A stretch of 64,000 nucleotides of DNA from JAGMES01 sp023128035 (GTDB taxonomy: Bacteria; Bacillota; Halanaerobiia; DY22613). This document shows positions 16,965 through 25,077 of this stretch, piece after piece. Numbering within the stretch: the first letter of the stretch is position 1; each line of letters starts with the position of its first letter. The DNA lies in contig DAOVRZ010000008.1 in assembly GCA_030627905.1 (NCBI GenBank), positions 19,819 through 83,818 of the forward strand. The letters run 5' to 3'. The notes beneath the pieces are model-generated. The model did not search any database and was not told where the DNA came from. It saw only the letters and a program-made list of their open reading frames with translations. The position numbers were made by a program, and so were the translations under genes.

Positions 16965-19325
16965 ATGAACGAAAGAGTCCGAAAATTAAGAGAACAAAGT
17001 TTAGAATCTATACCACATATAACAATAGAACGTGCGAAATTGTTGACTGAAGCCTATAAAAAATATGAAGGAACAGTTTCGATTTCCGTACTTCGCGCTT
17101 TAGCTTTTAAACATGTGATGGAAAACAAAACGATTTGTATCAATGAAGGTGAATTGATCGTTGGCGAAAGAGGAGAAGAACCTCAATCTACACCTACATA
17201 TCCGGAATTATGTTCTCATAGTATTCAAGATTTAGAAATCATCAATGAACGGGAGAAAATCTCATTTGCAGTAAGCGAGGAAGTAAAAAGAGTTCAAGAA
17301 ATGGAGATCATTCCATTTTGGCAGAAGAGATCAATTCGGGAAAGAATCTTTAAAGAGATGACTAAAGAATGGAAAGAATGCTATGCTGCGGGTATCTTTA
17401 CTGAGTTTATGGAGCAAAGAGCACCTGGTCATACGGTTGCTGATGACAAAATTTATCAAAAAGGTTTTTTGGATTTTAAGAAAGATATAGATCAGGAATT
17501 ACAAAATATTGATTATATAAATGATGAAAAAGCTTATGAAAAACAAGAAGAACTTAAAGCCATGAGTATTTGTGCAGATGCAATCATCAGATTTGGAGAA
17601 CGCCATGCTGAAAAAGCTAAAGAGATGGCAGAGAAAGAAGAAAATTTAGTACGCAAACAAGAACTTTTAAAAATTTCTGAAGTCTGTTCTCATGTACCAG
17701 CAAATAAACCTAGAAACTTTCATGAGGCATTACAGATGTATTGGTTTGTTCATCTTGGCGTAATAACTGAATTAAATACATGGGATTCATTTAATCCAGG
17801 CAGACTTGATCAGCATCTATATCCTTTTTATAAAAACGAGATTGAAGATGGAACTTTAATTGATGATAAAGCAAAGGAATTATTGCAATGCTTTTGGGTG
17901 AAGTTTAACAATCAACCTGCTCCACCAAAGGTAGGTACAACTTTGCTTGAGAGTGGAACATATACCGATTTTGCAAATATCAATAGCGGTGGCTTAAAGA
18001 AAGATGGTTCTAATGGGGTGAATGATGTAACATATTTGGTTCTTGATGTAATTGATGAAATGAGACTATTGCAACCAAGTTCTAATATTCAATTAAGCAG
18101 AAAAAATCCTGATAGATTCTTAAAAAAGGCAATTAAAATCGTCAGAAAGGGTTGGGGCCAGCCTTCAATCTTCAACGCTGATACAGTTATTGAAGAGATG
18201 TTAAGACAGGGTAAATCTATAGAAGATGCCAGATGTGGGGGTACTAGTGGATGTGTTGAAACAGGAGCCTTTGGGAAAGAAAGTTATATACTAACTGGAT
18301 ATTTTAATCTGGTTAAAGTATTAGAGATCACTTTACATAATGGAATTGACCCATGTTCAGGTAAAATGCTAGGAATTAAAACAGGTGATCCAGCAGATTT
18401 TCTTAATTTTGAAGAGTTACTTGATGCATACAAGAAACAGCTTTATCATTTTATTGAAATAAAAATGAGAGGAAATAATATAATTGAAAAATTATATGCT
18501 AAGTATATGCCAGCACCATTTCTTTCGATTATCATTGATGACTGTATTAAAAAAGGTCAGGATTACAATAGTGGTGGCGCAAGGTATAATACAAATTACA
18601 TTCAAGGAGTTGGGATTGGGAGTATCACAGATAGTTTGACTGCATTAAAGTATCATGTTTTTGATAAGAAAAGCTTAAGTATGCAACAACTATTAAAGAT
18701 AATGGAAAACAATTTTGAAGACAACGAACATATTCGACAATTATTATTAAATAATACTCCGAAGTTTGGAAATGATGATGACTATGCAGATAGTATTATG
18801 ACTACAGTTTTCGAAGCCTTTTATGATGAAGTTAATGGTCGAAAGAATTTAAAAGGTGGTCATTATCGGATAAATATGCTTCCAACAACATGCCATGTTT
18901 ATTTTGGATCAGTGATCAATGCTACTCCAGATGGAAGAAAAGCGAGCCTCCCACTTTCTGAAGGTATTTCACCAGTTCAGGGAGCGGATCGATTGGGGCC
19001 AACGGCTGTAATTAAGTCAGTTTCTAAGATGGATCAGATAAAGACTGGAGGGACACTATTGAATCAGAAGTTTACTCCTGAATTATTGAAAGATGATGAA
19101 GGGATTAATAATGTAGCACACTTAGTAAGGGCATATTTTAAACTTGATGGACATCATATACAGTTTAATGTTGTCGATGCTGAAACTCTCAGAGATGCAC
19201 AAAGAGAACCAGAAAAGTATAGAGATTTGATTGTTCGTGTAGCAGGATATAGTGACTATTTTAATAATCTTAATAAAGACTTACAGGATGAAATAATTAA
19301 TAGAACAGAATATAAATGTTTTTGA
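16965..19325 (+). CDS. hypD: trans-4-Hydroxy-L-proline dehydratase (glycyl-radical enzyme)
   Basis: This 786-aa enzyme removes water from trans-4-hydroxyproline to give pyrroline-5-carboxylate, which proline-fermenting clostridia then reduce to proline. The catalytic cysteine is in GGTSGCVETG (C430) and the radical glycine in RVAGYSDYF (G761). Length and long stretches such as EFMEQRAPGHTV, FNNQPAPPKVG and PTTCHVYFG agree with the C. difficile enzyme as I remember it, far better than with formate, glycerol or choline lyases. The AGGAGG site precedes the ATG and the activase is immediately upstream. The usual partner, a proC reductase, is not adjacent. The symbol hypD here is not the hydrogenase maturation gene of the same name. 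Confidence 0.88.
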   Translation: MNERVRKLREQSLESIPHITIERAKLLTEAYKKYEGTVSISVLRALAFKHVMENKTICINEGELIVGERGEEPQSTPTYPELCSHSIQDLEIINEREKISFAVSEEVKRVQEMEIIPFWQKRSIRERIFKEMTKEWKECYAAGIFTEFMEQRAPGHTVADDKIYQKGFLDFKKDIDQELQNIDYINDEKAYEKQEELKAMSICADAIIRFGERHAEKAKEMAEKEENLVRKQELLKISEVCSHVPANKPRNFHEALQMYWFVHLGVITELNTWDSFNPGRLDQHLYPFYKNEIEDGTLIDDKAKELLQCFWVKFNNQPAPPKVGTTLLESGTYTDFANINSGGLKKDGSNGVNDVTYLVLDVIDEMRLLQPSSNIQLSRKNPDRFLKKAIKIVRKGWGQPSIFNADTVIEEMLRQGKSIEDARCGGTSGCVETGAFGKESYILTGYFNLVKVLEITLHNGIDPCSGKMLGIKTGDPADFLNFEELLDAYKKQLYHFIEIKMRGNNIIEKLYAKYMPAPFLSIIIDDCIKKGQDYNSGGARYNTNYIQGVGIGSITDSLTALKYHVFDKKSLSMQQLLKIMENNFEDNEHIRQLLLNNTPKFGNDDDYADSIMTTVFEAFYDEVNGRKNLKGGHYRINMLPTTCHVYFGSVINATPDGRKASLPLSEGISPVQGADRLGPTAVIKSVSKMDQIKTGGTLLNQKFTPELLKDDEGINNVAHLVRAYFKLDGHHIQFNVVDAETLRDAQREPEKYRDLIVRVAGYSDYFNNLNKDLQDEIINRTEYKCF

Positions 19326-19339
19326 AGGGAAGAATTACA

Positions 19340-19441
19340 GTGAAACTAGAGATTTTTGTAAATTTTCCAGTATTTGAAACTGAACGATTAATTCTTCTGA
19401 AAGGCGTTAAGATTGGAGGAGTCTTTATTGCAAAAAAATAA
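19340..19441 (+). pseudogene. Fragment of a GNAT acetyltransferase N-terminus
   Basis: A 33-codon frame from GTG 19340 contains FETERLILL, the opening motif of RimJ-type GNAT acetyltransferases, and then runs out of homology and stops. It overlaps the start of the next gene. Probably a deletion remnant. Confidence 0.4.
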
Positions 19442-20540
19442 TAAATTTATCACCATAGAAGCAACAAATGATTATAGATTGATAGCAGTCAGTGACATAC
19501 ATGGAGCAGCGCATTTAATTAATCAACTGCTAGATAAAGTGAGATTGCAAGAAAAGGACTATCTTGTGGTAGTAGGAGATTCAATTGAAAGAGGAAAATA
19601 TAATGTAGAGATGATTGACTTTTTAAAAGAGCTTTCCAAAAGAGAAAATACTTTTATTTTATCTGGAAATTGGGAAGAAAGTTTGTTAGACGTTCTCTTA
19701 TCAGAGAATAAAGCTGATATTTTGCTTAATTATAGTAAATCTGTTTCATATCCGAGTACTTTGAAGGTATGGGCAGAACGATTAGGAATTGATCTATTCG
19801 ATGTTGAAGATTCGAAGACTTTTCAAAAACGACTCGTTAATAGCTATAAAGAGGATATTGAGTTCTTAAATTCTTTTCCACTAGCATTAGAATTAGATAA
19901 TTTTATCTTTGTCCATGCAGGTATAGATAATATTAAAAATTGGAAGGATTCTGATCCTGAAGTATTGTTATCATGTCCAGAGTTTTTAAATAAAAAGCAC
20001 TGTATTGATAAATATGTTGTTGTTGGACATTGGCCTACTTCAAATTATCGAAATAACAGTATAAATAGTGACATTATTATTGATGAGGATAAAAAAATAA
20101 TTTCTTTAGATGGAGGTTATGGAGTTAAGTCTACTGGTCAGCTTAATGCTTTGATTATCGAGAAAAATGGTGATGAGTATAAGTTTTTAACTGAATCTAT
20201 TGATGATTTAAAATTATATAAAGTACAAGAGACTCAAAATATTCAAGATAATTCAAATGTAAAAGTTAGTTGGCAGGATAATGCAATTGAAGTATTAAAA
20301 AAGAAAAATGAGTTTTCGCTTTGTAGAAAAGTTAGTACTAATGAAAAACTTTTAATAAAAAATGAATTTATAAAAAAGAAAGGTGAAGGTTATATTTGTA
20401 ACGATGATTATGTATCTTTATTTTTGAATGTAAAAGAAGGCGAGATAGTTAAAGTAGTAGATTATTATGGTCAATATGCTTTAGCCAAATATGAGAATGA
20501 ATTTGGATGGATTCATAAGAATAAGCTTATTAGTTTGTAA
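19428..20540 (+). CDS. Calcineurin-like metallophosphoesterase with C-terminal SH3-like domain
   Basis: This 370-aa cytoplasmic protein starts at TTG 19428, which has GGAGGAG 6 nt upstream; an earlier TTG (19413) abuts that site. Metal-binding motifs of the Ser/Thr phosphatase/Ap4A hydrolase type are present: SDIHG (D23, H25), GDSIERG (D51), GN in SGNWEE (N81), FVHAGID and VVGHW. The usual GNHE histidine, the general acid, is a tryptophan (W82). Residues about 275-370 look like a bacterial SH3 fold (EGEIVKVVDYYGQYALAKYENEFGWI, split here as a description of a beta-rich stretch). The substrate cannot be predicted. The terminator directly after it ends the transcription unit. Confidence 0.8.
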   Translation: MQKNNKFITIEATNDYRLIAVSDIHGAAHLINQLLDKVRLQEKDYLVVVGDSIERGKYNVEMIDFLKELSKRENTFILSGNWEESLLDVLLSENKADILLNYSKSVSYPSTLKVWAERLGIDLFDVEDSKTFQKRLVNSYKEDIEFLNSFPLALELDNFIFVHAGIDNIKNWKDSDPEVLLSCPEFLNKKHCIDKYVVVGHWPTSNYRNNSINSDIIIDEDKKIISLDGGYGVKSTGQLNALIIEKNGDEYKFLTESIDDLKLYKVQETQNIQDNSNVKVSWQDNAIEVLKKKNEFSLCRKVSTNEKLLIKNEFIKKKGEGYICNDDYVSLFLNVKEGEIVKVVDYYGQYALAKYENEFGWIHKNKLISL

Positions 20541-20551
20541 TAAAAGATTTA

Positions 20552-20583
20552 AAAGGACTTCTGTATACAGAAGTCCTTTATTA
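20552..20583. terminator. Intrinsic terminator, perfect 28-nt palindrome
   Basis: AAAGGACTTCTGTA is followed directly by its reverse complement and TTA. The same hairpin core recurs at 29570 together with the same pseudogene tail. Confidence 0.8.
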
Positions 20584-20605
20584 GTTACATGCTATGAAAT
20601 TAGTA

Positions 20606-20725
20606 TTACTTATAAGGTAGCACGTTTAATAAGTTATCTACAGTAACAAAATTATAACCGAGGATTTTTAGTGTCTAGATTAATTCAGGTAGCACGTTTA
20701 CTGTAGTGGCAAAATTTTGTTCTGT
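20606..20725 (-). pseudogene. 3' tail of a polysaccharide deacetylase gene, copy 1
   Basis: On the minus strand this encodes the deacetylase C-terminal pattern LPELI-stop-TLKILGYNFVTVDNLL, with one in-frame TAG. It is homologous in protein and DNA to the tail of the pseudogene at 29606-30010. No deacetylase catalytic motif remains. The preceding hairpin is also shared, so the two loci descend from one duplicated segment. Confidence 0.65.
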
Positions 20726-20802
20726 ATATCAAATAAAAGAATAAAGGAAAATAAGTTTTTTTGTTGAAAAAGAACAGAAAGAACTTAAAGGAGGTTTCGA
20801 GA

Positions 20803-21852
20803 ATGAGGTACTTACGATATGCATGTATTATGATTTTTATACTCATAAACATTCTTACAAACGTAGTTTTAGCTGAAGATTTATCTGAAAACATAGATTC
20901 TAATATGGTAAAAAAAGTAAAGCCATTAGCTCTAAAAGAAGGAGACACAGTAGGCCTTGTTGCATTAGCGTCCCCTGTAGATAAGGAAAGTCTGGAAAAA
21001 GGTATAGAATATCTTCGCGAAGCCGGGTATAATGTTTTGATTGGAGAACATGTTTGCGAAAGAAATGGCTATTTAGCAGGTGCTGACGAATCAAGAGCTG
21101 AAGATTTACATAATATGTTTATGAATGAGGATGTAAAAGCAATTTTTTGTGTAAGAGGAGGTTATGGATCTGCCAGAATAATTAAGTACCTTGATTTTGA
21201 TTTAATAAAAAATAATCCAAAAATTTTTATGGGATATAGTGATATTACTTTTTTATTGAATGCTATTTATCAAAAAACAGGTTTAATAACTTTTCATGGT
21301 CCAATGGTTGCATCTGATATGAGTCGAATGGATAGTAAATCATATAATGCTCAGGCAATGGATAATATTATTGTGAAGACTACGGAATTGCCTGAAATTA
21401 GCTGGCATTCATCAGTAGAATCTCTATTTATTAAAGAAGGGTTAGGTATAGGTGAATTGGCTGGCGGAAATCTTTCGATAATTATCTCATCTATTGGTAC
21501 GCCTTATGAAATAGATACAAAAGGAAAAATTCTTTTTCTTGAAGAAGTTGGAGAACCTACTTATCGCATAGATCGTATGTTAAATCAATTAAAAATGACT
21601 GGAAAATTAGATGAGATTGCAGGTTTGGTTTTTGGGGAATCAGTAAATTGTAATCCTAGATATGCAGGTGAACTTACACTTTTAGATCTTGTCAAAAGTT
21701 ATACTGAAGATTTAAATGTTCCAGTTTTATTTGGAGTGCCATTAGGTCATGGATTTAACAAAGCAACACTTCCAATTGGAGCAGAAGTTTTACTGGATTC
21801 TGAGACAGGTTTATTTTTATTGGGAGCGCCAGTCACTATTTATGAACGTTAG
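20803..21852 (+). CDS. Exported LD-carboxypeptidase (peptidase S66, muramoyl-tetrapeptide carboxypeptidase)
   Basis: This 349-aa enzyme trims the terminal D-alanine from muropeptide tetrapeptides, a peptidoglycan recycling or remodelling step. An N-terminal signal peptide (MRYLRYACIMIFILINIL, cleavage near VLA-ED) predicts export, whereas many S66 enzymes are cytoplasmic. Family signatures are CVRGGYGSARI, MGYSDITFLL with the serine nucleophile, FLEEVGEPTYRIDRML with the glutamate, and GVPLGHGFNKATLPIG with the histidine. ATG 20803 has AAAGGAGGT at ideal distance; a longer TTG-started frame begins 42 nt upstream but would add charged residues ahead of the signal peptide. Two further wall peptidases of other families lie within 25 kb. 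Confidence 0.88.
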   Translation: MRYLRYACIMIFILINILTNVVLAEDLSENIDSNMVKKVKPLALKEGDTVGLVALASPVDKESLEKGIEYLREAGYNVLIGEHVCERNGYLAGADESRAEDLHNMFMNEDVKAIFCVRGGYGSARIIKYLDFDLIKNNPKIFMGYSDITFLLNAIYQKTGLITFHGPMVASDMSRMDSKSYNAQAMDNIIVKTTELPEISWHSSVESLFIKEGLGIGELAGGNLSIIISSIGTPYEIDTKGKILFLEEVGEPTYRIDRMLNQLKMTGKLDEIAGLVFGESVNCNPRYAGELTLLDLVKSYTEDLNVPVLFGVPLGHGFNKATLPIGAEVLLDSETGLFLLGAPVTIYER

Positions 21853-21918
21853 AAAATTTAGAAAAACTAAATTTATAGAAATATAGTTAATTTAAACTTA
21901 GCTAATAATGGAGATTAT

Positions 21919-21953
21919 AACCTGAAATACGATGTGTTTCAGGTTTAGTTATT
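21919..21953 (+). terminator. Intrinsic terminator after the LD-carboxypeptidase gene
   Basis: A 9-bp stem (AACCTGAAA with TTTCAGGTT) around a 9-nt loop is followed by a weak T-rich tail. Confidence 0.65.
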
Positions 21954-21959
21954 TCTATA

Positions 21960-22320
21960 ATTAAAGAAGATGGGAATTCATCTATCTAAAAATGTTGTTT
22001 AAAGGAAGGTAAAAGTAGAAACTTGGCGAAGTACAAGATACTATAGAGGTTGAAGATGGTAATGAAATAGGAGAAAATATTCTTGGTGGATTAGAAAAGC
22101 AGAATCTTTTAAGCTTTTAATTTGATAGGGGAAATGTCATGTATGGTGATTTTCTTTATCAATTAAAAGGTATACATATACCTTATTTCGAAGAAAGTTT
22201 TTTTGTGTTTCATTATCTAAAGGTTTAGATAGTTTAAGCTTTTTTGCGAAGATAGGTCGGAAAAATTTGTATGAATCTATTCGAGATTATTTCTACTATA
22301 TTATCGGAAAGGAATGATAA
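21960..22320 (+). other. Degenerate coding remnants ahead of the SpoU gene
   Basis: This stretch has no intact gene. An open stretch ending GENILGGLEKQNLLSF-stop is seen at 22030-22120. Next comes ATG 22139 with an AGGGGAA site, reading MYGDFLYQLKG and then stopping at 22228. A shift of frame in the T7 run near 22200 would join it to an open stretch ending NLYESIRDYFYYIIGKE at 22317. I recognise neither fragment. Confidence 0.3.
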
Positions 22321-22323
22321 ATA

Positions 22324-23148
22324 GTGAAAAAAAATTCTGTCACAAAAATCGTCAAGGAAGATAGTAATTTTCAATATTTTGAAGTAATCAAAAGAAACAG
22401 AAACAAAAGGCATAAATATAGAAAGTTTTTCATAGAGGGTGTAAAAAATATTAATGAAGCAATTAGAAATGACTGGGAGATAAGTTCTTTCCTTTATTCT
22501 GAAGGTCTGAGGTTATCAGATTGGGCAAACGATTTATTAAAAAATGTTAAAGCAGATGCAATATATGAGCTTTCCAAAAATTTAATGGACAAATTAAGTG
22601 ATAAGGAAAATACTTCGGAATTAATAGCTATTGTCAAAATGAAAGATGATGATGCAAATAGAATAAAATTAACAGAAAATCCTTTTATAGTGGTTTTTGA
22701 TAGACCCTCTAATAAAGGAAACTTAGGAACCATTATCCGGTCTTGTGATGCATTCGAATGTAATGGATTAATAATTACGGGTCATGCTGTTGATTTATAT
22801 AGTCCAGAAACAATGGTCTCATCAGTAGGTTCATTTTTTAGTCTGCCTACTTTAAGATTGCCATCTTATAAGGAAGTATATGCTTGGATTCAAACATTCC
22901 AAACGCGATATCCTGATCTTCAAATCGTCGGAACCAGTGCTAAAGGTGATTGTTATATTGATCAGTGTGACTTCTCAAGACCTACAATATTACTAATTGG
23001 AAATGAAACAATGGGTCTTAGTAGGAATTATTCAGAATTGAGTGATTCCATGATTAAAATTCCAATTGGTGGATATGCTTCCTCTTTAAATGTATCTTGT
23101 GCTGTATCAATAGTGTTATATGAAATTAAAAGACAAAGGTATCTATAA
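22324..23148 (+). CDS. SpoU/TrmH-family RNA ribose 2'-O-methyltransferase
   Basis: This 274-aa protein belongs to the SPOUT superfamily and methylates a ribose in rRNA or tRNA from S-adenosylmethionine. The N-terminal 100 residues resemble the substrate-binding domain (KFFIEGVKNINEAI). The catalytic core shows motif 1 in RPSNKGNLGTIIRSCDAF, motif 2 in ILLIGNETMGLS, and motif 3 in IPIGGYASSLNVSCAVSIVLYE, which form the trefoil-knot cofactor site. The GTG start has GGAAAGGAATG just upstream. The gene seems to stand alone. The exact target nucleotide cannot be read from sequence; family members include TrmH, RlmB and TsnR-like resistance enzymes. Confidence 0.88.
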   Translation: MKKNSVTKIVKEDSNFQYFEVIKRNRNKRHKYRKFFIEGVKNINEAIRNDWEISSFLYSEGLRLSDWANDLLKNVKADAIYELSKNLMDKLSDKENTSELIAIVKMKDDDANRIKLTENPFIVVFDRPSNKGNLGTIIRSCDAFECNGLIITGHAVDLYSPETMVSSVGSFFSLPTLRLPSYKEVYAWIQTFQTRYPDLQIVGTSAKGDCYIDQCDFSRPTILLIGNETMGLSRNYSELSDSMIKIPIGGYASSLNVSCAVSIVLYEIKRQRYL

Positions 23149-23273
23149 AAAATAAAAAGTGAAGAAGGAGCGAAGGTCAGTTGGGAAAAGAATTCGAGAT
23201 TATCTTTTATGGCTTATATAAGATATTTTTTAAAATTAGCATTAGAGAGCAAATTAATTAAGGGAGAATACAT

Positions 23274-23750
23274 ATGGATAAATTAACATTCACTGTTGAT
23301 GAAGCTATTGAATTTGCTAAAAGAGGAGAAATTGAAGAATGGGTTCACTTATTTTTAAATTCTGTTGGAGATAATGTACCTTTTTCAGAAGGGCTAAAAC
23401 TTCTCTAAAGAAGTTGGATAGACCCTCTATTGATTGAGCTTGATAAATTAGAAAGATGTTGCGGGCCAGAACCTGAAATGAAGTATGTTGATTCAGTTGA
23501 AAACTGGGAAAAACATATAAGTTGGTTTCAAAAACTCATTTGTGATGGATGGGATATGGCACCATTAATTGTGGAGAATATTGAAGGTAAACTAATTATA
23601 AGTGATGGCAACCATCGTTGGGAGGCTATGAAAAGAGAGAACTTCGAAAAATGCTGGGTCATAATTTGGGATAGCGATAGTGAAGATAATCTCCAGAAGT
23701 ATGAAGAGTATTTAACGACAGTTCAGAAGGGGAATCTCTCTCCTCTATAG
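23274..23750 (+). pseudogene. ParB/Srx-type nuclease-fold protein interrupted by an in-frame stop
   Basis: ATG 23274 follows AGGGAG and opens a frame broken by TAA at 23406 and then open in the same frame to 23750. The first part reads MDKLTFTVDEAIEFAKRGEI. The second contains LERCCGPEPEMKYV and the ParB-like signature IISDGNHRWEAMKR, a fold that binds or cleaves nucleotides or DNA in free-standing proteins. The part after the stop has no ribosome-binding site, so one point mutation (likely AAA or CAA to TAA) seems to have split a roughly 158-codon gene. Its last codons overlap a degenerate copy of the dispersed hairpin repeat, so the original C-terminus may also be altered. Confidence 0.6.
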
Positions 23751-23889
23751 GTGGGGGTAAAAGTCTTACAATAATTTCAAAAGGAGACCACTTCTTGAAG
23801 GTGCAATCACCTTCTTTTAGGTGCAATCTCCTTCTGAAGTCGTTAAACTTAAGAAATAATAACTTCGTTATTATTTCGACTTTAACGAC
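23724..23889 (-). repeat. Degenerate hairpin element (related to 56827 and 59742) with palindromes
   Basis: TTCAGAAGGGGAATCT, then CTATAGGTGGGGGTAAAAGTCTTA, match a deletion derivative of the reverse complement of the 122-bp repeat at 56827. Small hairpins such as GAAGGTG-CAAT-CACCTTC follow. Then comes a double palindrome at 23839-23889: GTCGTTAAA pairs with TTTAACGAC and encloses GAAATAATAAC-TTC-GTTATTATTTC. Confidence 0.55.
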
Positions 23890-23894
23890 ATTTT

Positions 23895-24002
23895 GAATAG
23901 AATAGCAAAGTTTTATTAATGGAGCCTGGATATATAATTTCAGGTTCTTTTTTATATCTTGATTTTGTAATTGACTAAAACGATAACCTGTAACCTCAAC
24001 TG
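23895..24002 (+). repeat. Terminator-bearing direct repeat, copy A
   Basis: This is nearly identical to 26149-26270. It includes a terminator hairpin, GAGCCTG (23922-23928) with CAGGTTC (23941-23947), followed by six T. Copy B has a 13-nt insertion in its second half. Confidence 0.8.
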
Positions 24003-24052
24003 AGAAAGTTTAGGATCAATTGGGGCAGACTATTTTAGTTCACATTAATCTA

Positions 24053-24862
24053 TTAACTAAAGTCTCTCATACGTTCTTCGAAAGTAATATTTTTTTGAGT
24101 AATTTCTTGAGCAACTTTTATTCCAACATATCGAAGATGCCATGGTTCATAAACATAACCTGTAATCTCTTCTTTTCCATTTGGATATCGAATAATAAAT
24201 CCGAAGTTTGGGGCATTTTTTGCTAACCAAATTCCTTCAGGTGTATTGCCAAAGGCTTGATGTAGTCTATATCCCATATTTGGACTTGAAATATCAATTG
24301 CAAGTCCGGTTTGATGTTCACTTTGTCCAGGATAAGCACTTGTCTTATTGGCTACTTCTTTACCGAGTTTTCGTGCTTTATAATCGAAGATTTGTTTTTG
24401 TCTGTGATAGGAACGATATGCTGATACGCCAACAAGATTGAAATTATCTTCTTTTGCTTTTTTGAATAAGTTCTCTATCGCTTGAGCTGCTTCTTTTCTC
24501 ATCAATTTTTTTGGTAAATCTTCTTTAAATGAAAAGGGGATATTTGGCTTAACTAAGTTTTCTGGTATATAATCTGCTGGTAAACTATGCTCTTTATTGA
24601 CTAATACTAAAACTCCTTTTACGTCAGTCTCTTTTTTTATATCGTTTTTAGGGTTATCAGGTTTTTCTAAGTTGTCATTTTTAAGAGATTCTTTTGTTTG
24701 AGATTGATCTGATTGGTTATGGTTCATTTCTGTAGAGGTTTCTTTAATTTTATTCGCTTTCCAGAAAGTGATTTTTGAAAAATCGTTTTCTACATCTGTA
24801 TAAGCAATGATACTGGTTATTAAGACTATTATTAAAAATAAAAAGTAAAATAATCGTTTCAT
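24053..24862 (-). CDS. Membrane-anchored D-alanyl-D-alanine carboxypeptidase (VanY-like, peptidase M15B)
   Basis: This 269-aa enzyme removes the terminal D-alanine of peptidoglycan stem peptides outside the membrane. The N-terminal segment MKRLFYFLFLIIVLITSIIA is a signal anchor. A charged, low-complexity linker (about 40-85) leads to the catalytic domain with SAYRSYHRQKQIF, SEHQTGLAIDIS (zinc His and Asp) and EPWHLRYVG (catalytic Glu, zinc His). The ATG at 24862 has GGAGGAGC upstream; the longer frame from 24937 lacks a site. A -10/-35 pair lies at 24940-24968. VanY activity can lower vancomycin susceptibility, but no vanHAX or two-component genes accompany it, so a housekeeping wall role is more likely. 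Confidence 0.88.
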   Translation of the reverse strand: MKRLFYFLFLIIVLITSIIAYTDVENDFSKITFWKANKIKETSTEMNHNQSDQSQTKESLKNDNLEKPDNPKNDIKKETDVKGVLVLVNKEHSLPADYIPENLVKPNIPFSFKEDLPKKLMRKEAAQAIENLFKKAKEDNFNLVGVSAYRSYHRQKQIFDYKARKLGKEVANKTSAYPGQSEHQTGLAIDISSPNMGYRLHQAFGNTPEGIWLAKNAPNFGFIIRYPNGKEEITGYVYEPWHLRYVGIKVAQEITQKNITFEERMRDFS

Positions 24863-24939
24863 GATTTTTGCTCCTCCTTTAGTTTCAGTTATATAGTTCA
24901 GTGGAAGTAACTTATAATAGTTATCAATTCTCTTCAAAA

Positions 24940-24968
24940 ATTATAACATTTGTTTTATAAAAAGCCAA
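24940..24968 (-). promoter_or_regulatory. Sigma-A type promoter for the VanY-like gene
   Basis: On the minus strand TTGGCT (24968-24963) and TATAAT (24945-24940) are 17 bp apart, about 80 nt from the ATG. Confidence 0.65.
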
Positions 24969-25077
24969 GGTGTATTATATGGTAATAAAAAAATATGTTT
25001 AGTACAATTTTTTTTGAAACTTTTTGTGAAGTTATACGTCTAAAAAGATAAATATAAAAAATACAGGAGTGATCGAA

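Noticed and set aside
23430..23750. 106-codon frame as an independent gene
   Set aside because: The TTG start lacks a ribosome-binding site and the frame continues upstream into the first half of the ParB-like gene past a single TAA.
23760..23890. CRISPR-like repeats (AGGTGCAATCACCTTCT occurs about twice)
   Set aside because: Only two imperfect units with no regular spacers; part of the hairpin repeat family.
24020..24441. Plus-strand frames over the VanY-like gene
   Set aside because: They are antisense shadows of the peptidase motifs and lack ribosome-binding sites.
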